Shown piece by piece: positions 55,457 to 64,000 of a DNA stretch of 64,000 nucleotides (position 1 is the stretch's first letter; each line of letters opens with the position of its first letter). The translations under genes were made by a program, and so were the position numbers. The notes beneath the pieces were generated by a model, which searched no databases, was not told where the DNA came from, and was given only the letters and a program-made list of their open reading frames with translations. Source of the DNA: an uncultured Clostridia bacterium (GTDB lineage: Bacteria; Bacillota; Clostridia; Oscillospirales; CAG-272); assembly GCA_946407735.1 (NCBI GenBank), contig CAMJPL010000005.1:1-64000 (forward strand). Reading direction: 5' to 3'.

Positions 55457-58400
55457 TTATTTCAATATCGCCGAGCCCTCGCCGAGAAGCCCGGTTAGCT
55501 CGCCCATGACGAACTCCGTCGGCGCGATGCCGAGCCCCGACGCCTTGTATTCGCCCTTCGACGAATCGTACAGCACGACCGGGACGTCGCCGGAGAAGAT
55601 CTCGGCTATCGCCAGCGCCCTTTTGGTGTCGGGAGCGGCGCTGTCAGCTGAGCTGACCCGCAGGTAAAGCCTCTTGGGCCTTTGAACCGGTCTGACTGCC
55701 GGCTGAGCCGGTCTTATGTCCGGCTGAGCCTGCACCGTCTTGGGCGGATTCGGTTCGGCAGGTATGGGAGCGGCATCGTTCGCCGCGGCATGATCCGGAA
55801 CGGACGGCTCCGGCGCGCCTCCCTCGCCGGCGTCGCGCCTTTCGGCCGCGCCGGGACGGTAGCCGCCGACGGGAAGCGGAGGGAGCTCCTTTTTATACGT
55901 CACGGTCTGACGCTGAGGCATCGCGTCGATCTTCGGCATGTCGCGTATCTGAAGACCGTTTTTCAGCGCCTCCTGATATTCCTCGTTTTTCAGCAGAGGA
56001 TAGGCGTTGTCGACGAGCAGCTTTATCTCGTCCTCGCCGTCCCTCGACGACAGCCTTCCCTCGATCACGACGGCCTTGTTTTCCTCGACGTCGGACGAGA
56101 ACCTCGCCGCTCCCTTCGGGAAGACGACGCATTCTATGCCGCCGGTGCGGTCCTCGACGGTGAGGAACAGCATGAGCTGTCCGTCCTTCGTCTGCTTTAC
56201 CGTCCTTCTCGACACGAAGCCGCAGATCCTCGCCAAAGCGCCGTCGCGGTAGCGTCCGGCTTCAAGCGAAACGGGGCCGACTTCGGTGTCCTCGTCTTTG
56301 TAGGCTCCGGCTATCGCGCCGCAGGTGTCGGGCGAAAGCCGCTCTGTCATCTCGGAATAGCCGTCGAGCGGACTGCCGGAGAAATACATACCGGCGTATT
56401 CCTTTTCGAGCTCGAGCTTCATCTGCTTCGTCAGCTCTTCCCTCACCTCGGGATAAGGGAAATTCTCGCTGCCGTCCGAGACCGACATGCCGGACGCGCC
56501 GCCGAACATGTCCATCTGTCCCCTTATATCGGTGCGGGCCTTGTCGGCCGCCCTCTCCATCACCCGCGACAGCCCGGCGTGAAGGCGCTTTCGCCCGATG
56601 CCGAGAGAGTCGAAGCAGCCGCAGAGGATCATCGACTCAACAGCCCTCATCTGCGTCTCGCCGGGTCTCGCCCTCATGACGTAGTCGATGAGCGACTTGT
56701 ATTCGCCGTTTTCCTCTCTCCTCGCGACAGCCGCCTCGGCGGCCGGACGCCCGACGTTCTTTATGAACGACAGGCCGTATCTGATCTCGCGTTCGGAGAC
56801 GGCCTCGAATCCGGCTCCGCTTTTGTTTATATCAGGCGGCAGTATCTTTATCCCCTCGCGCTCGCATTCGGCGAGATACGGGGAGAGTCCGTCCGTCCCC
56901 GACGCGAAGTTCATGAGCGCGGCGGTATATATCGCCGGGTACCTAGCCTTGAGCCATGCGGTGCGGTAGGATATCAGCGCGTAGGCGGCGGCGTGGCTCT
57001 TTTTGAAGCCGTAGTTTGAGAAGTCGATCATCGAGTCGAACAGGGCCCTCGCGTCCTCCTCGCTCATGCCGCGCTCGGCGGCTCCCTTGATGAAGGTGGT
57101 GAGCTCCTTCTCGATGACGCCCTGCTTTTTCTTCGCTATCGCCCGCCTCACGACGTCGGCCCTGCCGTAGCTGTAGCCGGCGACAAAGCGGAAGATCATC
57201 ATGACCTGCTCCTGATAAACGATGCAGCCGCAGGTCTCCTCAAGGATCTCCCTCAGCTCGGGAGTCTTCCACACTATCTTCGACGGGTCGCGCCGGTTCT
57301 TCAGGAAGTCGGGTATCGAGTCCATCGGACCGGGGCGGTAGAGCGCTATCGCCACCATGACGTCCCTTACCGAGCGCGGCTTCATCGAGATCAGCAGCTG
57401 ACGCATGCCGGGCGATTCGAGCTGGAACATCCCGTCGGTGCGCCCGCTCGCCATGAGGGCGTAGGCCGAATCGTCGTCGAGCGGGATCCTTTCGGCGGAA
57501 AAGCCGGGATCGGTCTTCCTGATCGCCTTCTCGGCGGCGTCGATGATCGACAGATACCTGAGGGCGAGAAAATCGAATTTCAGCAGTCCCAGCTCGGCGA
57601 GGGTGTCCATGTCGTACTGCGTGACGATGACGTCGTCGTTCATCGAGAGCGGGACGTACTCATACACCGGCCTGTCGGTGATGACCACTCCGGCGGCGTG
57701 CGTCGAGGTGTTGCGAGGCATCCCCTCGAGAAGCTCCGACATCGAGATCAGCTTTCGCGCCTCCTCGGATCTTGCGAGAACCTCCTTCATCTCCGGCGTT
57801 TTGACGGCGTCGGCGAGCGTGATATTGAGTCCTCTCGGTATCGCTCTGGCGACAGACGAAATATCAGACGAGGAAAGCCCCATCACCCTGCCGACGTCGC
57901 GGACGACGGCTCTCGCGCCGAGCGTCCCGAAGGTGACTATCTGGCAGACATGGTCGCGTCCGTACCTTTCGGAGACGTATTTTATCACCTCTCCGCGCCT
58001 GAGCGAGCAGAAATCTATGTCGAAGTCGGGCATCGAGACCCGCTCGGCGTTGAGGAAGGTCTCGAAAAGCAGCCCGTATCTCAGCGGGTCGATATCGGTT
58101 ATCCGAAGCAGATAGGCGACGAGCGATCCGGCTCCCGAGCCTCTGCCGGGGCCGGTCGGTATCTTCACGCTCTTTGCGTAGTTGACGAAATCCTGCACAA
58201 TGAGGAAGTATTCCGAGTAATGCAGGTTGGCGATGACGAGGAGCTCGTATTCTATCCTCTGCCTGTATTCCGTCTCGCCGAATTCATCATCGTAGACGAT
58301 GTCCCCGTCGCGAAGACGCCTCTCGAGCCCTTCCTTCGTCAGCCGCCTTATATAATCGTCGGGCTTCGAGCCGTCGTCAGGCTTGTACGCCGGAAGATAT

Positions 58401-59236
58401 CTTTTCGTGAAATCGAAGTCAAACGAGCACCTCTCGGCGATCCTGACGGCGTTTTCCATGGCTTCAGGATGATCGGGGAAGACGAGCTCCATATCGGCGG
58501 GAGTCTTCAGGTAATACTCGTCCTTCTCGAAGCCTTCCGGCGAAGGATCCGACAGCTTCGCCCCGGTGCGGATGCACTCGAGCACGCGCCTCGCAGCCGC
58601 GTCCTTTTTCGAGAGATAATAGACGTCGTTTGTCAGCACGAGCGGGATCCCGGTATCTTTCGCTATCTCGGCGACGCGGCGCATCGTCTGATACTCGCCG
58701 CTGTCGCCGTGGTCTGATATCTCGAGGAAGAAATTCCCCCTGCCGAAGACCGAGTCCATCCTGACGGCGTAATCCCTCGCGCCGGAGATGTCGCCCTTTC
58801 TTATGAACCCGGCGACGCCGCCCTTCATTCCAGACGACAGGGCGATTATGCCCTCGTGGTACTCGGCGAGCTCTCGTATGTCGATGACGGGATCGATATA
58901 ATACCCCTCAGTGAAGCCGAGGGATACCAGACGTATCAGATTGCGGTAGCCGGTCTCGTTTTCGGCGAGCAGGACGAGGCTGTCGGCCCCCGAGGCGGGA
59001 GACGACACGGCGCCGCTCTTGTCGGCGACATAGGCGTCGCAGCCGATGATCGGCTTTATCCCATCGGATTTGCACGCCTTGTAGAACTCGACCGCGCCGT
59101 ACATGACGCCCTTGTCGGTCAGAGCGCAGGCCGTCATCCCGGCCGACTTTACCGCCGCCGGGATGTCCTTTATCCTGCAGGCCCCGTCGAGCAGGCTGTA
59201 TTCGCTGTGCAGATGCAGATGAACGAAATCAGACAT
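55457..59236 (-). CDS. dnaE: DNA polymerase III alpha subunit, DnaE type
   Basis: 1259 residues. PHP domain HLHLHSEYSLLDG at the start, catalytic PDFDIDF (about residue 400), thumb/fingers, tandem HhH (GFKKSHAAAYALISYRTAWLK), and the OB-fold (RICGFVSRRTVKQTKDGQLMLFL). DnaE forms carry no proofreading Exo domain inside, unlike PolC, which is not in the window. In the PHP domain the usual TDHG metal ligand reads TDKG (Lys 42), so PHP activity may be lost. The last ~170 residues are a Pro/Ala linker and a small domain. Confidence 0.97.
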   Translation of the reverse strand: MSDFVHLHLHSEYSLLDGACRIKDIPAAVKSAGMTACALTDKGVMYGAVEFYKACKSDGIKPIIGCDAYVADKSGAVSSPASGADSLVLLAENETGYRNLIRLVSLGFTEGYYIDPVIDIRELAEYHEGIIALSSGMKGGVAGFIRKGDISGARDYAVRMDSVFGRGNFFLEISDHGDSGEYQTMRRVAEIAKDTGIPLVLTNDVYYLSKKDAAARRVLECIRTGAKLSDPSPEGFEKDEYYLKTPADMELVFPDHPEAMENAVRIAERCSFDFDFTKRYLPAYKPDDGSKPDDYIRRLTKEGLERRLRDGDIVYDDEFGETEYRQRIEYELLVIANLHYSEYFLIVQDFVNYAKSVKIPTGPGRGSGAGSLVAYLLRITDIDPLRYGLLFETFLNAERVSMPDFDIDFCSLRRGEVIKYVSERYGRDHVCQIVTFGTLGARAVVRDVGRVMGLSSSDISSVARAIPRGLNITLADAVKTPEMKEVLARSEEARKLISMSELLEGMPRNTSTHAAGVVITDRPVYEYVPLSMNDDVIVTQYDMDTLAELGLLKFDFLALRYLSIIDAAEKAIRKTDPGFSAERIPLDDDSAYALMASGRTDGMFQLESPGMRQLLISMKPRSVRDVMVAIALYRPGPMDSIPDFLKNRRDPSKIVWKTPELREILEETCGCIVYQEQVMMIFRFVAGYSYGRADVVRRAIAKKKQGVIEKELTTFIKGAAERGMSEEDARALFDSMIDFSNYGFKKSHAAAYALISYRTAWLKARYPAIYTAALMNFASGTDGLSPYLAECEREGIKILPPDINKSGAGFEAVSEREIRYGLSFIKNVGRPAAEAAVARREENGEYKSLIDYVMRARPGETQMRAVESMILCGCFDSLGIGRKRLHAGLSRVMERAADKARTDIRGQMDMFGGASGMSVSDGSENFPYPEVREELTKQMKLELEKEYAGMYFSGSPLDGYSEMTERLSPDTCGAIAGAYKDEDTEVGPVSLEAGRYRDGALARICGFVSRRTVKQTKDGQLMLFLTVEDRTGGIECVVFPKGAARFSSDVEENKAVVIEGRLSSRDGEDEIKLLVDNAYPLLKNEEYQEALKNGLQIRDMPKIDAMPQRQTVTYKKELPPLPVGGYRPGAAERRDAGEGGAPEPSVPDHAAANDAAPIPAEPNPPKTVQAQPDIRPAQPAVRPVQRPKRLYLRVSSADSAAPDTKRALAIAEIFSGDVPVVLYDSSKGEYKASGLGIAPTEFVMGELTGLLGEGSAILK

Positions 59237-59338
59237 TTCTTTGCCGTCTATGTGGTTCGCTTTATCGGACGGAAGCGGCAGACATACAGTGCCTCGCCGT
59301 CTCCCGGGAATATCGATGATTGAATAAAGGAAAACTTC

Positions 59339-60208
59339 TCAGCTCCGGCCGGTATCGCCTTTTTCTTTCTCAAACGCCGCAGCCCCGGCCGCCTCAGACA
59401 GCTTCGCCAGACGGTGCACGCAGCCGGATTTCGTGATAGGCGGATCGTGCAGCGCCGCCAGCTCGGATATCGACGCCGACGGATAGCCGGCTCTCAGCTT
59501 CGCCGTCTCCCTGAGCTGTTCGGGGAGAAGCGCCAGCCGTCCTGATTCTTCGAGCGACTTTATCGCGGCTATCTGCTTCTGGGCCGCCGTGACCGCCCTG
59601 CCGATGTTCGACGTCTCGCAGTTGGCGAGGCGGTTCGCGTTGTTGCGGAATTCCTTGTATATCCTGGCGTTCATCGCCTCGAAGGCGGCGGGTGCGGCTC
59701 CTATATAGCCGAGAAAATCCTCCACCGTCCCGCTCGAGCGCAGATAAAGCACGCAGCTGCCGCCGCGCTCGGTCATGAGCGGCGGGAAGCCGAGCGACGA
59801 CATCAGCGAGGCGAGGGAATCGGCGAGCTTATGCGCCGAATCGCCGGACGCCACCGTCAGCTCGAGCCGGTAGCTTTTTTTGGGATCCGACACCGTCCCG
59901 CAGGCCAGAAAAACGCCGCATAGGAAGGCCCTCCGGCAGTCCGGGCAGACGAAAAAGGCCTCGTCAACCGAATCGAAGCCGTCGATAATCAAGGTCCTTT
60001 TCTTTTTCTCGTTCTGTCGTATCAGCCATTCGAGAAGCCCGGACGAGATGTCCCCGGTATGCCCCGACGAAAAGAGGAGCAGCCCGTACATCAGCGCGTC
60101 CCGGCAGCACGGCTTTTTCACGTTTTTTCTGCAGTACGACGAAAGATAGCCGCCTATCTCGGCGGTATGGCTCCTTTTCGCCGCGCTCTCCGATTCAGGG
60201 TCCGACAT
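59339..60208 (-). CDS. whiA: DNA-binding protein WhiA
   Basis: 289 residues. An N-terminal degenerate LAGLIDADG-like homing-endonuclease fold (CRRAFLCGVFLACGTVSDP), then a C-terminal HTH region (NIGRAVTAAQKQIAAIKSL; LRAGYPSASISELAAL; ITKSGCVHRLAKL). WhiA is a conserved Gram-positive division/sporulation regulator. Usually encoded as rapZ-yvcK-whiA; here it starts inside the last codons of murB (14-nt overlap) and rapZ and yvcK are missing. Confidence 0.95.
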   Translation of the reverse strand: MSDPESESAAKRSHTAEIGGYLSSYCRKNVKKPCCRDALMYGLLLFSSGHTGDISSGLLEWLIRQNEKKKRTLIIDGFDSVDEAFFVCPDCRRAFLCGVFLACGTVSDPKKSYRLELTVASGDSAHKLADSLASLMSSLGFPPLMTERGGSCVLYLRSSGTVEDFLGYIGAAPAAFEAMNARIYKEFRNNANRLANCETSNIGRAVTAAQKQIAAIKSLEESGRLALLPEQLRETAKLRAGYPSASISELAALHDPPITKSGCVHRLAKLSEAAGAAAFEKEKGDTGRS

Positions 60209-61112
60209 ATCTTATCTCCGGCTCGATAACGACTCCGAAGCGGCGCGATATCTCGCTTCTTATCGTGTCTATCAGGCGTCTGACATCTTCGGCCGTCGCT
60301 CCGCCGCGGTTGATTATGAATCCGGCGTGCTTCTCGGATACCTGCGCCCCGCCGACGGAAAAGCCCTTTAGCCCCGCCTCGTCTATCATGGCGGCGGTGT
60401 AATGACCTGGAGCGCGCTTGAAGGCGGATCCGGCGCTCGGATATTCGAGCGGCTGCTTTTCCCTTCTCGCCGTCATATTGGCGTCCATCTTCGCCTGTAT
60501 CCCGTCGGGATCGCCCGAAGTCAGCGACATGACCGCCCGCAGGACGGTTTTCCTTCCGCTCATATAGACGCTCTCGCGGTAGCCGAAGCGGTGCTCTTCG
60601 CCGTGATACGAGGATATGACGCCGGTATCGGGATCGTAATGATCGCTCGACACGACGACGTCCTTCATCTCGCCGCCGTATGCCCCGGCGTTCATATAGA
60701 CGGCGCCGCCGAGGGTGCCGGGGATGCCGTAGGCGAACTCCAGTCCCGAAAGCCCCGCCTTTCTCGCCTCAACGGCGAGCGATGAAAGCGGAACGCCGCA
60801 CTCGGCGGCGATCGAAGTACCGGAAACGCTTATCCCTTTCAGGCGGGCGGTGAAAATGACGGCGCCGCAAAAGCCATCGTCGCTGAAAAGTATGTTCGAC
60901 GCAGCTCCGCAGACCGTGTATCTCTGCCCCTCCTCATCCGCCGACGAAAGGAGTGATGCGAGAGCGTCGGCGTCAAGCGGCCACATCGCCGCTTCGGCGG
61001 GACCGCCGATCCTGAACGTGCAGAAGCGGGAGAGATCGGCGTCCCGGATGATCTCGAGCCGTCCCGAGTCTTTCAGAGCGGCGGCGCGGCTCATGAATTG
61101 TTCTTTCAGCAT
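60195..61112 (-). CDS. murB: UDP-N-acetylenolpyruvoylglucosamine reductase
   Basis: 305 residues. Reduces UDP-GlcNAc-enolpyruvate to UDP-MurNAc, using NADPH and FAD, in peptidoglycan precursor synthesis. FAD-binding start CTFRIGGPAEAAMWP, GLEFAYGIPGTLGGAVYMNAGAYGGE, the catalytic region RYRESVY-like GYRESVYMS and YPSAGSAFKR (active-site Ser). Type II form with a single small domain. Start at 61112 as no better box is seen. Lies 13 bp after recN. Confidence 0.97.
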   Translation of the reverse strand: MLKEQFMSRAAALKDSGRLEIIRDADLSRFCTFRIGGPAEAAMWPLDADALASLLSSADEEGQRYTVCGAASNILFSDDGFCGAVIFTARLKGISVSGTSIAAECGVPLSSLAVEARKAGLSGLEFAYGIPGTLGGAVYMNAGAYGGEMKDVVVSSDHYDPDTGVISSYHGEEHRFGYRESVYMSGRKTVLRAVMSLTSGDPDGIQAKMDANMTARREKQPLEYPSAGSAFKRAPGHYTAAMIDEAGLKGFSVGGAQVSEKHAGFIINRGGATAEDVRRLIDTIRSEISRRFGVVIEPEIRYVGP

Positions 61113-61125
61113 TTATCCACTGTTT

Positions 61126-62913
61126 TCAGTCTATATTATTCGTATCTTCGTTTTCTCCCGGCGGCGCGGTATCGCCCGGTCCGGGCCCTTCCGCCGCGCG
61201 GCGCAGGATATCCTCCCGGCTGTCGAGCATCTCGCGGGCTCCGCGACGTATGGCTTCGGTTATCTCGATGCCGCCCATTATCCTTGACAGCTCGCCGACC
61301 CGCATCTCATGGGTGAGAGGTCTCACGATCGTCTCGCTGCGTCCGTCGGTCTCGGTCTTTTCTATCCTGAGATGGCTGTCGGCGAGCGCGGCTATCTGCG
61401 CCGAATGCGTCACGCAGATGACCTGCGACTGCCTTCCCGACAGCGCCAGCTTTATCCCTATCTTCTGCGAGGTACGCCCCGAAACTCCGGTGTCGACCTC
61501 GTCGTATATCACGGTGCCGATGCCGTCCCTGCCGGAGAATACCGACCTCAGGGCCAGCATTATGCGCGAAAGCTCGCCTCCCGAAGCCGTGGTGGAGAGA
61601 GGCTTCAGCGGCTCGCCGGGGTTCGTCGCCACCTCGAAGACGACGTTGTCGCGGCCGAGCCTGCCGTATCTCAGCACGCCCTCGCCGCTTACCGAGCGGC
61701 TGACAGTAGCGGAGAAGCGGACCTTGCTCATATCGAGGAAGGAAAGCTCGCTCATCACCCTTTCGCCGAGCGTGACTGCCGCCTTTTCCCTCAGATCTGA
61801 GAGCGCGGCGGCGGCCTCCTTGAGCTTCGCCATGACCTCGGTCTGCTCGTTTTTCAGCTCTTTCAGGCGGACGTCGGACAGGCTGATCTCGTCGAGCTCC
61901 TTTGCCGCCTTCTCCCTGAACGCGATAACGTCCTTTATCTCGGGGCCGTATTTTCTCGTAAGGCGGGCTATATCGCCCAGCCTCGTCTCTATCCTGTCGA
62001 ACGCCGCGTCGGGGTCCTCGTCGCCGGTGTCGCATGCCTTCCTGACCCTCTCGGCGACGTCCTCGAGTTCATAGACGTACGATCTCAGCTTTTCGGCGTC
62101 GGCCGAAGCGTCGGGCAGAGCGTCCGACAGCTCGTCGAGAGAATCGGCGGCGTCGGAGATGAGATCCCTCGCCGAAACGGCTCCCTCTCCGCCCCAGAGC
62201 GCCCGCCATACGCGGGACGAGTGCTTTTTCAGCTTCTCAAGGTCCCTTATCTTCTTTTCCTCGGCCCGGAGCTTTTCCTCCTCGCCGTCCTTCAGCCCCG
62301 CCTCGTCTATCTCGGATATCTGATATTTCAGAGTCTCGACACGCCGTATCTTCTCCCCGGCGTCCCTTGTGAGCGACGATATCCCGTGCTTGAGCTCGGC
62401 GGCGCGGCGGTAATACCCGCCGTATTCCTCAAGGAGCCTTTCGCTCTCCGGCATTGCCCAGCTGTCGAGCAGATTTATATGCGCGCTTTCGTCGAGCAGC
62501 TTCTGGCTGTCATGCTGCCCGTGAATATTTATAAGCAGAGCGGCGCACTCGCGCATGAGCGATACCGGCACCGCCCGGCCGTTTATCCTCGCCTGCGACG
62601 AGAACCTGTCGCCTGATTCGATGTCGCGCTGCAGGCAGATCGAGCCGTCCTCGTCCGGCGTAATGCCGAGCTGAGAAAGCCCTTCGAGAGCCTCTTTCCC
62701 GATATCGCCGAAAAAACCGCTCACCATGGCGCGGCTCTCGCCGGCGCGGATCATGTCCCTGTCGGGACGCCTGCCCATCAGGAGCCCGATCGATCCGATG
62801 ATGACCGATTTTCCGGCTCCCGTCTCGCCGGTGAGGACGGTAAAGCCGGGCCCGAAGCCGATATCGACGCTTCGGGCGACGGCTATATTTTCGATATGAA
62901 GCGATAACAGCAT
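61126..62913 (-). CDS. recN: DNA repair protein RecN
   Basis: 595 residues. SMC-like ATPase for double-strand break repair: Walker A TGETGAGKSVII at residue 29-40, two long coiled-coil arms (about 150-360), the signature LSTTASGGELSRIMLAL and Walker B TVIYDEVDTGVSG. A disordered acidic/Pro tail follows (PGPGDTAPPGENED). The order nadK-argR-recN is the classical Firmicute cluster. Confidence 0.97.
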   Translation of the reverse strand: MLLSLHIENIAVARSVDIGFGPGFTVLTGETGAGKSVIIGSIGLLMGRRPDRDMIRAGESRAMVSGFFGDIGKEALEGLSQLGITPDEDGSICLQRDIESGDRFSSQARINGRAVPVSLMRECAALLINIHGQHDSQKLLDESAHINLLDSWAMPESERLLEEYGGYYRRAAELKHGISSLTRDAGEKIRRVETLKYQISEIDEAGLKDGEEEKLRAEEKKIRDLEKLKKHSSRVWRALWGGEGAVSARDLISDAADSLDELSDALPDASADAEKLRSYVYELEDVAERVRKACDTGDEDPDAAFDRIETRLGDIARLTRKYGPEIKDVIAFREKAAKELDEISLSDVRLKELKNEQTEVMAKLKEAAAALSDLREKAAVTLGERVMSELSFLDMSKVRFSATVSRSVSGEGVLRYGRLGRDNVVFEVATNPGEPLKPLSTTASGGELSRIMLALRSVFSGRDGIGTVIYDEVDTGVSGRTSQKIGIKLALSGRQSQVICVTHSAQIAALADSHLRIEKTETDGRSETIVRPLTHEMRVGELSRIMGGIEITEAIRRGAREMLDSREDILRRAAEGPGPGDTAPPGENEDTNNID

Positions 62914-62938
62914 GACGCGCTCCAGTGCCCGGGCGTGA

Positions 62939-63397
62939 TCAGCCCTGCCCTACGGCGTAAAGTGATTCTATCGCCGTCACGACCGATTCGGCCGCGGCGG
63001 CTGTTTTGGCTACGATGAGTATCGTGTCGTCGCCGGCTATCGTTCCGACAAGCCCCCCGAGCTCGATGTTGTCGAAGGCCGAGCCGGCGGCCTGAGCCAT
63101 TCCGGGGTAGGTCCTGACAACGACGAGATTACCCGCCGCCTCGGCTTTCAGGACCGCCTCGGCTATTATCTTGCGGTATTTCTCGTCGCTCGCGGCGGAG
63201 GACTGAGGGAGCGCGTAGCGGTAGCTCCCCCTGCCGTCGGACGCCTTTGTGAGCCCCAGATCCCGTATGTCGCGGGAGACGGTCGCCTGCGTGACGTCGT
63301 AGCCGGCCTCCATGAGCTCCTTCTGAAGCTCCTCCTGGGTCTCGATCTCCCTCGAGGAGATCAGCTGGATGATCATCTTCTGTCTGTCGCTTTTCAC
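62939..63397 (-). CDS. argR: Arginine repressor ArgR/AhrC
   Basis: 152 residues. N-terminal winged HTH (KMIIQLISSREIETQEELQKEL, then VTQATVSRDIRDLGL), and a C-terminal oligomerisation/arginine-binding domain with GTIAGDDTILIVAKT. Controls arginine synthesis and breakdown. GTG start at 63397 with AGGAG 9 nt upstream; the longer frame is Arg-rich read-through and was rejected. Lies 26 bp after recN and 45 bp before nadK's end. Confidence 0.96.
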   Translation of the reverse strand: MKSDRQKMIIQLISSREIETQEELQKELMEAGYDVTQATVSRDIRDLGLTKASDGRGSYRYALPQSSAASDEKYRKIIAEAVLKAEAAGNLVVVRTYPGMAQAAGSAFDNIELGGLVGTIAGDDTILIVAKTAAAAESVVTAIESLYAVGQG

Positions 63398-63441
63398 TTT
63401 AAAAGTCTCCTGTAACATATACCCTTTCAGCCCCGCCCGCC

Positions 63442-64000
63442 TCAGTCGGACAGCTTTTCGCTCATGACTCCGTAAAATCCCCTGCGGTTCATGCGTATGA
63501 ACGACGTCGTTATCCCGGCGCGCGTGACCGACGCCTCGGCTCCGCGCGGCAGCGAGACGCTCTCGATGCCGTCGACGGTAAGATAAAGATCGCCGTACCC
63601 GGACTCGCCGCCGGTCCTCGGCTGATAGGCGTTGACAGCCCTCAGGACCATATCCGGGGAAAAGATCAGGGGCTTCGCCCCGAGTGTGTGCGGACATATC
63701 GGCGTCACTATGACGCAGTCGAGACGCGGATCGACGACCGGTCCTCCGGCAGACAGCGAATACGCCGTGCTGCCCGTCGGCGTCGCCGCGATAAGACCGT
63801 CCGCGTGATAGCGGCTCACCTTCTCCGAGCCGCAGTACAGCTCGATCTCCGCCATGCGCGACAGCACGCCGTGAGATATGACGGCGTCGTTCAGCGCGAG
63901 ATAGCTCCTGCCGGCCACCCTGACGTCGAGCATCATGCGCCGCTCCACCGTGTACCCGCCCGAAAGATACCGCTCTATCAGTCCGATCTCGCTCTGCTCG
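63442..64000 (-). CDS. nadK: NAD kinase (5' end outside window)
   Basis: C-terminal ~185 residues of NAD kinase; the start of the gene lies beyond the right edge. TPTGSTAYSLSAGGPVV is the substrate/ATP motif, CPHTLGAKPLIFSP the next conserved strand. Makes NADP from NAD and ATP. First gene of the nadK-argR-recN run. Confidence 0.95.
   Translation of the reverse strand, partial: EQSEIGLIERYLSGGYTVERRMMLDVRVAGRSYLALNDAVISHGVLSRMAEIELYCGSEKVSRYHADGLIAATPTGSTAYSLSAGGPVVDPRLDCVIVTPICPHTLGAKPLIFSPDMVLRAVNAYQPRTGGESGYGDLYLTVDGIESVSLPRGAEASVTRAGITTSFIRMNRRGFYGVMSEKLSD

Overview
The window is one continuous stretch of a high-GC (by eye near 60%) bacterial chromosome. Strong AGGAGG-type ribosome binding sites, textbook SigA promoters with 17-bp spacers, WhiA, an ECF-type riboflavin transporter under an FMN riboswitch, an anaerobic sulfatase with its radical-SAM maturase, several ABC solute-binding lipoproteins and frequent TTG/GTG starts all point to an anaerobic Firmicute of class Clostridia, probably an Oscillospirales- or Christensenellales-like gut lineage. 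Species cannot be named from sequence alone. Most genes lie on the minus strand. The plus-strand exceptions are a Gfo/Idh oxidoreductase, rpsT, a 49-residue membrane peptide, apbE, aroK and an AraC-type regulator.

Layout, left to right. 1-3.9 kb: an XRE regulator cut by the window edge, an iron-dependent alcohol dehydrogenase and a solute-binding lipoprotein. 3.9-10.2 kb: housekeeping block sigA-dnaG-dgt-yigZ-hflX-rpmE, in which hflX carries an apparent frameshift. 10.4-11.5 kb: isolated Gfo/Idh oxidoreductase with its own promoter and terminator. 11.7-22 kb: a glycan/sugar cluster (endonuclease/exonuclease/phosphatase-fold protein, two related solute-binding lipoproteins, a nitrilase-GDPD fusion, GH28, a URO-D-like protein, an archaeal-type triosephosphate isomerase homolog and RpiB). 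22-28.4 kb: tsaB, ppk-ppx, a VanY carboxypeptidase and an unknown membrane protein. 28.5-31 kb: sulfatase plus maturase. 31.2-32.8 kb: a small membrane export-family protein and ribU behind an FMN riboswitch. 32.8-45.3 kb: tuf, fusA, rpsG, rpsL, rpoC and rpoB. 45.3-46.8 kb: a dense regulatory region (structured RNA upstream of rpoB, rpsT, and a candidate type I toxin-antitoxin locus). 46.9-52.4 kb: GH95, apbE, aroK, an AraC-type regulator and a DUF4430-like lipoprotein. 52.5-64 kb: PBP1A, dnaE, whiA, murB, recN, argR and nadK (cut by the window edge).

The most interesting part is 46370-46780, between rpsT and GH95. A 49-residue hydrophobic peptide has its own consensus promoter. Its Shine-Dalgarno is partly closed by a hairpin, and its 5' and 3' untranslated regions are complementary over 19 bp. 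A convergent consensus promoter and an intrinsic terminator on the opposite strand define an antisense RNA of about 125 nt covering the 3' end of the gene. This is the architecture of a type I toxin-antitoxin system with hok/aapA-like 5'-3' mRNA pairing.

Other points of note: a promoter-terminator-bounded structured RNA of about 230 nt at the head of the rpoB transcript; two copies of a long palindromic repeat with a shared right flank; an unusually long acidic tail on RpoB; and an arginine in S12 at the position where Lys-to-Arg gives streptomycin resistance in other bacteria.
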